A DNA stretch of 64,000 nucleotides from Ficedula albicollis (taxonomy: Eukaryota > Chordata > Aves > Passeriformes > Muscicapidae): contig NC_021675.1 in assembly GCF_000247815.1 (NCBI RefSeq), positions 66,793,040 to 66,857,039 on the forward strand, given 5' to 3'. Below are positions 29,527 through 43,484 of the stretch, piece by piece; positions within the stretch are counted from its first letter, which is position 1; each line of letters opens with the position of its first letter. The notes beneath the pieces were generated by a model. That model did not search any database and was not told where the DNA came from. It was given only the letters and a program-made list of their open reading frames with translations. Position numbers and translations under genes: made by a program.

Positions 29527-29769
29527 GCATAATTTTCCTGTCTCCCCATGCTGGGTTGGGCTCCCCAAACTGATTTCCACATTGCTCTGCTGTGTCTTGC
29601 TGCACTGTGTCTAGGTGAGTTCTCAGAGCACATATATAAGGTAATATCACTAGGAAAAAGCATACAAAGCATAATTTTCCTGTCTCCCCATGCTGGGTTG
29701 GGCTCCCCAAACTGATTTCCACATTGCTCTGCTGTGTCTTGCTGCACTGTGTCTAGGTGAGTTCTCAGA
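29527..29769. repeat. Direct duplication, 101-bp near-identical copies at 142-bp spacing
   Basis: The block starting GCATAATTTTCCTGTCTCCC at 29527 recurs at 29669, ending each time in GTGAGTTCTCAGA. About 41 bp separate the copies. An AGGAAAAAGCAT motif precedes the second copy and follows it again at about 29774, so the event looks like a tandem duplication with a small rearrangement. Confidence 0.85.
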
Positions 29770-32737
29770 ACTAGGAAAAAGCATATTGCTAAATTCTAAT
29801 CACAACCACAGTGGAAAAACATGCCTGGGTAAGAATCTTGGGTTTGTGCTACACCCTGTCAGGATCACTAACGAGGGTATTCAATCAAGCAGATGGATGC
29901 TGGGTTTGCTAAAGGGGTCCTTAAGTTTGTGGGAGAAGGAAGGAAGCTGCTGATGTTGGGGATAAATGTCTTTACTGGTTTTTCTGGCAGCATCCTTGCT
30001 CAGGTGCTTCTCTTGGAGACCAGGCTTAGAGATGCAGCTTTTGAAACCTGCACTCACAGTTCAGCCCCCACCCAGGATCCAGCCTCTTGCATCCCCACCT
30101 CCTGCCATTTCTCTTCCCAAAATTTCCTTTCAAACCTTTGTTTCTCCATCCCTCATTGCCCCTTCCAAATACAGGTCTGTGTGTCATGGCAGTGATTGCT
30201 GTTAGTGCTTTTTCCCCGTCCCAGCTCCCTGGGAATGGAAATTGTGATGGTCCCAAGGCAGTTTAAACACACCAAAAGGCTCTCACACCTCCCCAGGAGT
30301 CACTGCTACATGCAGAGGACATTCAGGCTGTGTGCAAATATATCCAGATGGCACAAGGGAGCAGACACAGAATCAGGTTGTCAGTTTTCATTTTCAAATT
30401 GCGTCCAACGATGCTCTGGCTTTTCAGTGGATGGATCCTGTTCATGTGAGTGACACGCTGAAGAGCACTGGGGCTTAAAAGAGGTGAGAATCTCTAGATA
30501 ATGCTGGCTTTACCTCAACACCATCCATTTTCAGTCCTTGTTCTGCAACACCAAGGTGACACCAGCCATGACCTCAACAGGGTTCAAAAAGGGATGCAAC
30601 CAGGTTTTACTGCAGTAACAAAGTCCAAGAGAAAACCCCTGAAACAACACAGAAACAAGCCTGGCATGAGTCAGGGAGAGGCTGGTAGAGATTGGGAGAT
30701 GTTTTCCAGGATCCTGATGGCTCTTTACTGCTATGGTGGAGCCATAGGCATGTTTCTTCAGAGTATTTGGTGCTTCCCTGTGTCCAGAACAGAGGAACAA
30801 CCCTGGATGGAGGCTGCTCTGATCTGGTGAGAATTCACTGGAGCCATGAGAAGGGCAGTCAGAAACATGTTCCCCCTCAGGACACTCCGGTGGTCCCATC
30901 ACAAGAAGCACAACCCAGTGAATGTAAAATTTGCAGTTTTCCTTCCCAACGTACAACTTCAGAAAAAGCAGGTTTTTAGTGAGGCTGAAGTGATGTTTTT
31001 TGCCTTAGTGCCACCTCCTGGGTAGAAGGGGAAATTCTCATTTTGGAGGTGGAACTCCTTTGGCTGTTCAGTCATTAGAATCCTGATTCTAATCAGGATC
31101 CCACACTCTGCCTGGTCCTGCTAAAAATAATTGTCTTCCTTGGGATTCATAATGGAGATGTCTGTTCAGGGAAAAGGGTGCTCTGGGTTCATCTTGAATT
31201 TCGAAGTAGCATTTTCTATCTTTAATTTTGTCTTTTTCCCAGTATGGAAGCACTGACTGAACTCTAATTTACTTTGTGCATCCTTTATGCAAAAACTAAT
31301 ACAAAATTATCATGGGTTAATCCACTGATGACTTTTGCTAATTTGAGTCTTTCCAGAACTCTCCACAAATTATCTCACTGTACATCAGAGTTGCAAAACA
31401 TCCTCATTGAATGGCTGGATGAATTTCACAGTGCTGAAAGACAGGCTAAAATATGTCTGTGGTCATTCTGGCCACCACTACAGAGCATCTGCTTCACCAA
31501 GGAATGACTGAGCCCTCAAAGGTGTTTGATGCTGCCTGCACCTTGCATGGGAACAGGCAGAAATCCCACAGCAGCTTCCTTGGAAGAGCATGCTTGGGAA
31601 GAGCTGGTGATTTGTGTTGTAACAGGCACAAATTTTCAGAGGTGTTTTTGCAAATGTAATTAGAGGATTAATTTAGCCCAGCAGAACATAACGTTGGTGG
31701 TTGGGGTTTCAGCGGTATGATGTGACCTTTATGAAAGAGAAGCACCTGCAGTAAATGCTTGTACACCTTCTCTGCTCTGCAAACAGCTCAGCCAAATAAT
31801 GCCACCACATCTTTGGAGGCTGCAAGGACATTCAAGGGCTGGTCCTCAGCCTCATCACCGAGCAATCAACTTCTGTTTTGGACAAAGCTCTTCCCATGGC
31901 CACCACTCGACTCACAATTGTGCAATAAATCATTTAGCATGCGCTTAGTGTTAACAGAGCAAGAGATAATGATGCAAATCCACCATCTGCTGCAGCCAGG
32001 TCAGCCCTGCCCTTGGCTCAGCCACCAACCTGAGCAGGAATTATAAGCAAAGAACTTGCCAATTAACATGTTTTGCCAAGCTGATTTTTGTCAAGGGATG
32101 GCGGTCAAACAATTCTTTTTGAGTGGTATGGTTCCAGTGGCACTTTCTTGGGCAAATGGTGGAGTTCAAAAGAGATGGGGACAAACAGTGAGAAGTGTGA
32201 AAGGTTTATTGTGATGGCTTGGCAGTCCAGAACAAAAGCAATGCCAGCCACTCCTCCCAATTTCCCTAAAAGCAGGTTTTTTGCTTTCCAACCAGACTCA
32301 GCTGGCCTCATGCCTGTTTCCATGCTGTTTCTTGGCAGCTCAGGTGCTGTCAGTGTTTGGGAACAGTCAGCTGGGCTTGAAGGTGGGACATAACCTTCAT
32401 AAAAGTTCATAAACACTAAAAATTCTTCACTGCCTTTATTTGAGCTTGCTTAGATTAAGAGGATTTCTTTGGTTTGATTAAAAGCTACATGAATCATCCA
32501 ATAGAAAATGAAAGGAGGTGTATTGCTGAGATGTGATGACTCCATTTATGGTGTACAGATCCATCTGATGCTGCTGTAAGATAAAAGTGAGTTTGCAGCT
32601 ATAAATGACTGCAGCTATAAATGACCATGTGATGTTGACAGGTCCTCTGCATGCACCTGCCTGGCCTGTGCTCAGCTCAGAGGTGGGTTCCAAGTGCTTT
32701 GCCTCAGATCTCCTCCTCCTGGAAGGAAATACACAGC
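29770..32737. other. Non-coding interval
   Basis: No exon, RNA gene or intact mobile element recognised on either strand. Ordinary mixed composition. Confidence 0.35.
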
Positions 32738-33008
32738 TGTCAGGACTGAGGGAATGGCCTGGAGCTGTGCCAGGGCAGGTTTAGGTTGGGTATCAGGAAA
32801 AGGTTCTTCCCCCAGAGGGTGTTTGGCACTGCCCAGGCTGACAGAGCTCCAGGAGGGTTTGGACAATGCTCTGGGCACAGGGTGGGACTCTTGGCTGGGC
32901 ACAGGGTGGGACTGTGGGACTCTTGGGGATGGGGCTGGGCAGGGCCAGGAGCTGGACTGGATGGTCCTTGTGGGTCCCTTCCAACTCAGCTTATTCTGGG
33001 ATTCTGTG
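32738..33008 (+). mobile_element. CR1 LINE, 3'-end fragment
   Basis: Shows the CR1 landmarks GGCCTGGAGCTGTGCCAGGG, GGTTTAGGTTGGGTATCAGG, a TTCTTCCCCCAGAGGGTG block, CTGGACTGGATGGTCCTTG and a TTATTCTGGGATTCTGTG tail. CTGGGCACAGGGTGGGACT is duplicated within it (about 32872 and 32896). Better preserved than the 10.3 kb copy, so probably younger. Confidence 0.9.
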
Positions 33009-36000
33009 CTCAGCTTAAAAGCTGTTCAATGGATTTGCCTCCATCAAATATAAACTGTGCTGGTAAAACTGTTAGAATTTTCCACTGGTACTACTTTATT
33101 TTTAAATTACAAGCAACATATTCTGTGAAATATATTTTGATTTTGCCCCTATTTTTCAGTTCTCCTTTCATGAGTTCAAAACAAAATGTTTTGACCCAGG
33201 GTCATGCTGACCCAACATGTTTTACTTTTCTCTTCATCTCCTTGGTCACTGGACCTTGAAAAAACCTGTCTTTTGGGTGGCCTGAGCCTTTCCTTTATCT
33301 TGCAGGTCATTCTTGGTGCAGTGGACACATCTCAGGTGTTCTGGATCGTGTGGCCTTTGTAGACCTGAGCGTTGCTGCTTTCCCTTCAACAGTGGTGACA
33401 TCCAACCAGGCCTATCCCCCTTAGGAGGAGCCACTCTTACATCAAATTAAGCCTATATAAAAAATTTCCCTTTAAAAAAAAATTTGTTAAATGGATCATG
33501 CAGTAATATTTGCAAATAGAGCTCTCATCCTTCCATGGCCAGCTGGAAACACCCAGCTGTATGTGTTACTCAGCAGGAAAATGATAATGCCAGAGAAATA
33601 TGAAAAATAAGTAGATTTTATTTCTCTATGGGATGGATACCAAGGGAAAATATTCTCAAGGGTGATGTTTGATGGCTCCTGGGTAGGTTGCTGATAATGA
33701 GTCAATTAATTAATCAGGTCAGCAGGGCAAACAGTCCCATCAGGAAGCTCCTGCTGCAATCAGCATGTGAAGGTCTTCCAGCCCCTGCCCACTGCTCCTG
33801 CTTTCCATCACAGTTCACACCGTGAGATTTCACTTTATTTATCCAAGGAATGTGCATAAGAAAGACATGAATAATGACAAAAAGTGAAAACAAGCACTTC
33901 AGTGTTTTATTTCAATTAAACTACCTCAAAAGCAGTCTGTGAATGATGTGACACCTTTACAACCAGCTACATCCTCTTCAATTCAGCTATCACAAAAAAG
34001 ACACCTTACCTGGAGAGCCAGATCAGCTGTATTGCACTGCAGGAGAAATCCCATTGCATTTCTCGCTGTGCTGCTGGCTTCACACACCCTGAAAACCGCA
34101 TCCAAAGGCTATTGCATTCCCTGGAAAATTTTCCACTTATTTCAAGAGGCTCAGACTTTGTAAAAAATAAATAAGGGGAAAAAATTAGAGGTAAATATAA
34201 TAAAAATCCGAGTGAGGAGACGCCTGATGTGACTCTTTGCGGTCCCACAGCTGCAAGTGCTCCCTTTCCCCATTGCCTCCCCTGCACAGTTTCCAGCAGT
34301 GCTCACAGCTTCCTGCAACAAAATCAAGAAACCCAGTCTTGCTGCTACAAGTACCAGCCTGCAGATTTAAACTCTGCCTCACCCTGGCTTTGTAAGGTGC
34401 TGGTGCTGGGTTAGGCTGGTTCATGTGGTGCTGCTGCCCAGACTGGTGCTGAATGCCAGGTGTGACGGGGCAGTAAAGATGGCACAACAACAGAACCCTC
34501 AAAAATTGGGTCATTGGCTCAAAACAGAGCCCCAAGCCTTTTCACATCCCACTGAGGCTTTTGGAGGAATGGGAATCTTGAGAGGTGGGAATAATTGCTT
34601 CAAGACTAGCAAAGAAATCAAGAAGTGGCGCAAAGCAAGAGAAGAGTTGAGCAGCAGCTGATGTTCTTGGGGAATTAGATGCTCTCTGAGCCTGTGCCTG
34701 TCCACTTCTGCCTTGAAATCCAGCCAGTGCACATAAAAGAAGTGACTGGTACCCAGCGTTGCTTTGTACCATTTTCCTGTTTGCCCAATACAAAATAAAT
34801 GGGCTTGGTTTTTTTTTTTTTTTTTATTTTAAATGGAGCTGTGCAAGCCAGAAGGAGAAATGCCAGCTCCAATTCTTCGGTTTTTCATACAATTCTTTCT
34901 GATCCCAGTATTGTGTTTGCAGGGAAAGCATCCAAGCGACACTTCTGAAATCCTTGGAAGTTGTTTAACTCCAGTCCCCCCTGCAGGTCACCCTGGTGAG
35001 GCAGGGAGACCATCGGTGCTGGGGCTCTGTGGGATGGGGAACAGCCTGGAGATGCCCAGGCAGAGGGGAAGGACAGCAGGGTGTGGGAACCAGCCCATCC
35101 TGGCTGGGAGGGAGGTGTCAGGTGTCAGGTGAGGGCAAGGTTGGGGTGTTCTGTGCTTGCAGGAGCAAGGTGCTCTAGGTTAGAAGAAGTGTGGGAATAG
35201 TCTTTGAACAGGAATCAGGCCTTTTCCTTTCACTGGCAGATTTCTATCTTTTGAAGAAGAAGATTGAAAAACAGTGGAGAAAAGACAATACTTGGGCTTT
35301 TAGAAAATTGTAACCCTCCTTTTCCATTAATTTTAGACTCAATTGGATTAACCACCTTTTCCAGGGCAGAGTCATCTGTCCCTTTAATCAACACAATCCT
35401 AACCACGCTAGCACAGAGTGTTTGGTGAAACCCACCTGAATTTTCAAATAGTTTTGTGGCCAAAACAGTTTTTCATCCTGAATGAAAACTGCATTGAAGG
35501 GGATCCTCTCTTCCCCCAAAATTGCACCTCTGGGAAGGAAGAGAAAAGTTCCTGAATGTGAGCCCCAAACTCCCAGGCCTGCAGCTGGCAGGGAAAGACA
35601 GACTGGATGGATTTGGGATGCTCCTGGGCATGGGACTTGAACGACAGGACAGAAATCTGAGGCTGGAGATGAAACTCAGCTGAGTCACGGCAGCTCTGCA
35701 ATGCAGGTGCTTTCCTGCCACTCCATTCCTCCCTGTTTCGACCTCTCTTCTGGGGATGACCAATGTCTGAGTCACCCTCATAAAGCTGTTCCTGGATTCA
35801 CATTTTCCACAGTCACTGCACATCCTGTAATAGACATTTTCCTATTCAAACACCATCTTTTGGGGTGTTTTCCCCTCAAAGAAGGCAGCAACCCACTCTT
35901 TCATTCCTTGATCACTCAAAACTTTGACCAATATGAATAATAAATAGTCTTGTCTGGGGGGGATAGTACTGAAAGCTGTTTTTTGGGGGGTTGCTTCATT

Positions 36001-37548
36001 TGGTGTTGGTTTTTTGGGGGTTTTAAAAATTATCTTTATTTAATATATTATTTCCACATCTAACCAGACCATGGAAAATGGTTTGAAAGGAATCCTGAAG
36101 GCACTTCTATGATACCAAATCAGAGGGCCAGGGAAATCAGCTGAAGCACTGGAACAGGGATGAACTGTTCAGGATGGAACTGAATTTGTGCCTAGCCCAT
36201 GACTCATGGGGACAAAGCTGCTGTAGAGGATTAGTGACAATTTTTGTGGATAAAAGCCAGATCTGGTTGCCCAGGACTGTGGCCACAGTTTGGGTTTGAG
36301 CATTTTTTTATTTGCACCTCTTTCAGTGTACATGTTTGTGTCTCAGCCTGATTACAGGCACAACTGTGCTTGCAGGAAAAACAGCATCCCAAGGGACAGC
36401 CCCTCCTAATCAATCCCATCCTGCACCCTGTCACCATCAGCCATTCTTCTATCACAAATCATTCATTAATTCAACTTTTTAATCTTGCTTAACACCCAAG
36501 CAAGCTCCTGGAAGCGCTCTGCTTTGGGAGTTCAAGTTTTAATAGCTGGCACCTTCTGGCAGCACACCTTACTCTGCACAGTACCTCTTGCTGTGAGCCA
36601 GCCTCTGCTATCTTATGATGCTCTCCAGGCATTTATTCAGAGGTGTTTAACAATAATTAACACCCATCTCTTCCAGCCCGCGTCATCGTGGCGTTCTTCT
36701 GGCAGCAGAGGCTGCAGGGAGCTGAGGCAGGATGATCACGTGTGACACAGCTTGGGATGGAGCATATTTAACTGCTGCATTCCCAGGTGGGGAGTGGTGA
36801 GATCCATCAGTGCCAGCAGCACCCCGGCAGTGCCTGCAGGCCCTTCACCCCCAGCTCAGCAGGAATTGCTCTGCCAGCCGTGGCCGCACAGCACAGCACG
36901 CTGTGACAAGGAGCAGCACTTTCCTGGTCAGGAAAGCTCAGGGGTTTATCCAGCTGAACACAAATCTCCACTGGCAGCTGGTGAAATCTGCATTTTCCCT
37001 GCCTTTCCATGTCCAGGGATGCAGCACCTGGATGCTGCAAAAACCTCATGGGTCACTGGGCACTCTGCAGTTGTAAAGCACTTCCTTCAGCCAGTCCATT
37101 TATTGTGCCAAGGGCAAGATGAAGCTTCAGCTTTCCATACTGGGCACAAAATATTAAACATTAATATTTGTTGAGCATAAAATATTAAACAGGTTTTGGG
37201 TTATTTTGCGAGGCTGCCATGTGTCAGTGGTTTTGTCTAACGCTGAGCTGGAAACTTCAGTGCAGCTCAACTTTATTCTCAGGGTTTTTCTGGCCTTCAG
37301 GCCAATTTTTTATTGCAGAAGTGCTTGCTCCCAGGTGTGGAGCAGTGAAGGTCACCAACACAGGTGAGTTTCACTGCCGGAAGGGTTTGGGCTTCTTAGG
37401 ATTGTGTTGTACAATTGACAGAATTTGGCACAGCAGCAGCAGGTCACCAGTGGAGTCTCAGGGGGCACGGTGTAAGGACCAGGAGGGTCAGGGGCATCAC
37501 TGAGGACTTTGGCTCCTGCCAGGAGTTTCAAGAACACCCTTCAGAGGG
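33009..37548. other. Non-coding interval up to the first solo LTR
   Basis: No gene or element recognised. Includes a T-tract at 34809-34826, a (G)n/TTTTGG-rich patch near 35956-36020 and a short ATATTAAACA duplication near 37150-37190. Confidence 0.35.
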
Positions 37549-38254
37549 TGTCCTGGTTTGAAGGACAGGTGTCTGCCAATAAAGGCAGAAGCTTCTCTTT
37601 GAAATGGAGAATGTAAAACCCCTCCCTCCAAATTATTATTATAATTTTGAAATTAAGGGGCTCTCAGGCAAAGATATGAGAACTAGGAATAACAATTACT
37701 TACTAGGAAAATTAAAACAGAAATGCAGTATTACAAAGAACAATCCCAACCCTGCCAGAGTCAGAATCCAAGCTGACACCCGTCAGTCAGTCAGGGTGTT
37801 GGCAGCAGTCCCATCCAATGGTGGCTGCATCCTCCTGCAGGGGCAGATGTGGTTCAGCTGGAGCAGGGCTCCTGGAGAAGGTGCAGTTTCCTCTGAAGGT
37901 GCAGGGATGATGTGCAAAGGTCTGGCTTTCCTCTGGAATGCAGTGGGAAAGGCTGCTCTGCTGTTCCAAATGTCAGTTTTTCTCTGGGTAGGAAAGGCTT
38001 GGCTCCTGCCCTGGCTGGAGCATCTCCCATGGGATGATGGAATTTTATCAGCCATGCCCTGGGACTCAGTGGCCATGAACAGGAGATATCTCCTGGAGGG
38101 AGGATGGGCTGTGGGAAGATAAAGATGATTGCCCAGCTGGTTTAAAGCTGGCCCATGAGCAGATAATGTGTGCCAGGAGATCAGGGGCACTGCCCCACCC
38201 CGCTGCAGCAGAAGGGGACAGAACACACATTTTTGGTTACAACAAGCCAACACA
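37549..38254 (+). mobile_element. Solo LTR of an endogenous retrovirus, intact copy (706 bp)
   Basis: Begins TGTCCTGGTTTGAAGGACAG and ends CAACACA, giving the canonical TG...CA ends. The other three LTRs in the window share this sequence, and this is the only copy without a C run. The flanking 5-mers are GAGGG and GAGCA, an imperfect target-site duplication, suggesting an older insertion or later mutation. No internal viral genes flank it, so it is a solo LTR left by recombination. A 5-bp target site would fit an ERVL-type element, but the family is not named with certainty. Confidence 0.85.
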
Positions 38255-38406
38255 GAGCAGTGTAGAAAGGTTTAAATGTTTGGTGCATCCCTACTCAGAT
38301 TCATGGCTTGCTTCCTCTGGGTATTTCCAAGATGCAGTGGGTGCTTCAGCCATTGCCTCTGTGGCTGGGAAAAAACAAAAAAAACCACAACCAAGCAAGA
38401 ACCTCA
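38255..38406. other. Short spacer between LTR and microsatellite
   Basis: Unique sequence ending in an A/C-rich stretch. Nothing recognised. Confidence 0.4.
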
Positions 38407-38580
38407 AAATATAAATATAAATATAAATATAAATATAAATATAAATATAAATATAAATATAAATATAAATATAAATATAAATATAAATATAAATATAAAT
38501 ATAAATATAAATATAAATATAAATATAAATATAAATATAAATATAAATATAAATATAAATATAAGGATAAATATAAATAT
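38407..38580. repeat. (AAATAT)n hexanucleotide microsatellite
   Basis: About 29 units, with one variant unit (ATAAGGATA) near the right end followed by a degenerate GTATATAAGG. Produces artefactual open frames reading Ile-Asn, Tyr-Lys or Ile-Phe repeats. Confidence 0.95.
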
Positions 38581-41500
38581 GTATATAAGGATGTGCCAAT
38601 TATACAGGCAGACCCTAAGTGCCACAGAGATCTGCAGGTCAGTCCTGCTGTCCAGTTCCTGTTGTTTTCATGAGCAGCTCTCTGAGTGCCTACAGGAACC
38701 CTGCAGGCTCCAGCAGTTTTTTTCCTCATGTTTGTTCATCCCTGGTTGACCACGCTTGGCAGACACTGTCAGGTGTATTTGCTAAAGGATTCCTCCAGGC
38801 AAAAAAAAACCCAAACAAACAAAAACTTTTTTTAAAAAATAATTGAAAATGTGTTTTTTGGATGTGGGTCTCTTTCCAAAATGTCCCTGTGACTTATAGG
38901 CCCCTGGCTATGCCATAAAGGGATTTAAGTCACAAGTCCAAATTATGGCTCAGAAATCCATGTGTTCCCTGTGGTTTTGGAAGAAAGGGTTTTTAAGGAG
39001 CTGATCATCTCACAAAGAAAGAGGATTCTGATTGTTCTTCAGGGATGACTAATTCTATCTGTAATTCACATTTGGGACTGATGACCTTCCAAACAGGACC
39101 TGGCCTTGACCAGAGGCTGGGAACCAGGCTTGGATGGGGATCCAAACCCTTCTGCTCCTCTTCACCCTGAGTTCCCACCACAATCCAGGGGCTGGCAGGG
39201 CCAGGAGCTCGCAAAGCCCTGGAAAACTGCTGAGTTTGGCAGCAAGGTGCTCTTTGGGAAAGATGGGCAGAAATGCTCAGAGAATCCATTTTCCAACACC
39301 ATGATTGTCTTTTAGGCACTCATCTGCATGATGCTGGGATCTGGTTGTGAGGGCCATGTCTGGGAGGAGATGACACTTGGGTAGCTGTGGAAAAGCATCT
39401 GAAAAGTTAACTCTGTTCATTTGTTCACCAAAACCAAGTTTCTAGCTGCTATCAGATTTTAAAAAATTAAAACATTTTTTTCTCAATTTATAAAAAAAAA
39501 TTCTTCGAGTTTTCTATTTCTCAGTGTTCTCACCAACTTGAAAAAGGTACTAATGAGCCCCCATCTAGAGGGACAAAGGGTGGTGAACAACAGGAAACTA
39601 AATACTTAAAAAGCAAACAGATTTTTTTTTTTTTTTCCCTAAACACAGAGATGGAAGGGTAAAACGGGCTCTGTTTCATGTGCCGAAGCATGAAATGAAA
39701 AATACAGATTGCCTCTCGCCAGAGTTTTTTTACTGCACGTTCATCCCTGACAGGGATGAGGGTGAGTCATGGCAGAAGGATGCCACTTCAGAGGGAACAG
39801 CCAGGGGTGACACTGTCTCTGTAAAATTATACACAAATTAAGCACGGAGAATTGCTGCTTGCTTAATCCTAGACTCACAGCCAGTCAACACATTCTCTAT
39901 TTTGATGGAAGCTCACAGGCTCTCCTGGGCCCCTTGGGGTGGTGTTTTGGGTGGGCATTGGCTCTGCTGCTCATTCCCCACCTCTGAGGGCACGCTTCTG
40001 CCTCTGCAGTAACATATTTTCATTTTTTATGTTACACCATGAGCCAGTGAAGAAGTGCTGCCAGGTGTCTCCACCTGAGGAGTCTAGAAAATGTTCAAAT
40101 ACAGATATTTTTCTCCTTGGAGAAGATATGAGCCCTGAATTTTGCCTTTTTGTTTGTTCTTACAGTTTTGGTCTTACAGTTAAGCAATTTCACTGAGATT
40201 GATTTATCTTTATAAAATATTCCCATCTTTACTTGTTGTTTTTCACTGTACACAATTTGTTTTCCAATCAAACGAAAAGTATTTTTGTGTTTTAGTGTCA
40301 TTTTTCACTTTCTATCAAAATACATCAGCAGCCCTGCATGAAATCAAGTTTATGAAGACTGCAAATAAGTTTTCTTATCTCTGGTAACCAGCATGAAAAA
40401 CTGGATTTCAGACTCATCCCACTAATGACAGTTTTCTGTATCCTGCTGTCCCAGTGGGATTTTGTGTGTTTTGGGTAAGCACAAAACAATAAGACTGAAG
40501 ATTCATTTTTTTTTTTTAAACCAACATCATCAGTCACCTCTTCTAGACACCCCATACCGAAATCCCCTCCCAAGACATTGCACAGAGGAGGCTCTGTAAC
40601 AGATTATTTTATCATATCTTCCCTTATTGGCTCTGTCCAGGCTTTTTTTTTTTTTTTTCCTTTTTGCCAGGCTCACTGTAGATTTTAAACGTTTGTTTAA
40701 AACACGGATTTATTATTCAAGTGGCGCTGGGTGCTGGCACAGATCAATTTACTGCAGCAGCTCCCACATTAACAGAATTGCAGATATTGGCCTTGCAATG
40801 CACAGAAGCATGATGCCCACAGATGAAACGCTGCTTATTTTTAAAATGACAGCATTTCTGTCACAGGAAGCTGGGGAATATGGTCAGTGCATAAATCAGC
40901 ATGTTGGGAAAAGGAAATGGAGTTGTGACGTTCTGCCCCATGAACTTCAATTCTGAGTCATGCAATTGAAAAGAGAAGGTTAAAAATGTTCTTGGGCTTC
41001 AACTTGTTGTAATGCAGGGGCTGCCAAACTCTGCTGATTGCTGCGTCTCTTAAAAAAAAAAAAAAGAGAGAGAAATTTAATATGCAAGATTCTCCCTCTA
41101 ATGCATTTAATTAAAAACTTAATTGGTTTGTGCTAAGTATTTCTGAACTCTGGTAAAGTAATGAATATTCAAAGCTCCCTTGGGGCCATCATGACAAGCA
41201 CAAGCCAGAAAAACAGGATTTCCTTTTACCAAAAAATAAAGGCTTTCTACAGAGCACCATGTAGCACCAACAGGCAAAAGTCTCAGCTGGGCAGTGGTGA
41301 GGAATCTGGTCCTGCATGGGGGTCTTTTCTCTTGCCAGAAACCCTTTTGTTTTCTGTTCCTCAACAACTGTTTTTGTATTTTGTTTGGGTTTTTTTGGGG
41401 GGTGAGTGGGGTTCTCTGTGATATATTTTTGTTCCATTTAATGGAGTAGCATTTCCCAAGCAGCAACCTCAGTGGAAAGCACAAAAATTGCTCTAATTAG

Positions 41501-42348
41501 AGTAGCCTTTTGGCACACCCTGGGTGTCCATTAAAAAAGGATACAGTGCTCTTCATCAGTGCTCTGTGCAACATGGGCAATATGAACTATACTTTAAAAA
41601 AAAGTAAAAAAACTAAATCAAAAGAAAAAAGCATCTTCATGTGCATCTTAATCTTCTGCAATAATCTACATAAAACCTGATGAATTTACATAACATCTGA
41701 TGACCCATCAAAGGGACCTGTTGCTAGGACAATGCTTTTTTCTCAGGGCTGTGGCTGCCCCAACCCCAGGAGTGCCCAAGGACAGGTTGGATGGGGTTTG
41801 GAGCAACCTGGGATGGTGCAAGGTGTCCCTGCCTCCACACATCACCCATCACCTCGTCTGACTCATCCCCAAGCTGCAGGAAGGTGCTTATCCCTCAGAG
41901 TTAATGTAGCAGAGAATGTGAAATGCTTTAAATTCAGTCTCACAGGAGCAGAGCTCAGACCCTCCCCAGGACGTGCCCATCACTGGGAGCACCACAGCTG
42001 AAACTGGCAGCACCCAGGTTGTGCTGCTTGGGAGCTCTTTGCTGTCTGTGGTGATGGCTTCAGGTTGTTTTCCTCATTTTATTCCTGGGATAATGTGGGG
42101 TTCAGCCTTCAGAAACAAAGGACCCTGTTTCAGTCCCAGTTTTACTAGATAAGCACTGATTTCTGACTATGAATTTCTGTAAAATGCAGCCACTTCCAGC
42201 TCACTGCCCAAAGACTCCTGGAGATCCTCTGCCAGCTGTGATTTCCTTGGGCTGCCTCTCCTGATTTTGGAAGGGGAGAGCTGCACAGCCTGAGTGATCA
42301 AAAGCAGAGAGCAAAGCTTTGCCCCAGGTACTGCTCCCAGTCAGACCC
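38581..42348. other. Mostly non-coding, with one CR1 scrap
   Basis: No exon with splice support. T- or A-rich tracts occur at 39620-39636, 40506-40518, 40642-40659 and 41050-41063. The only recognised element is the CR1 fragment at about 41746-41833. Confidence 0.35.
41746..41833 (+). mobile_element. CR1 LINE, short internal 3' UTR fragment
   Basis: GCCCAAGGACAGGTTGGATG followed by GGGTTTGGAGCAACCTGGGA and GGTGCAAGGTGTCCCTGCC is the standard CR1 3' UTR order. The tail octamers are missing. Confidence 0.75.
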
Positions 42349-43479
<1,131 letters not shown>

Positions 43480-43484
43480 GACCC

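Noticed and set aside
38276..38749. Open frames with Ile-Asn, Tyr-Lys and Tyr-Leu repeats
   Set aside because: Translation of the AAATAT microsatellite.
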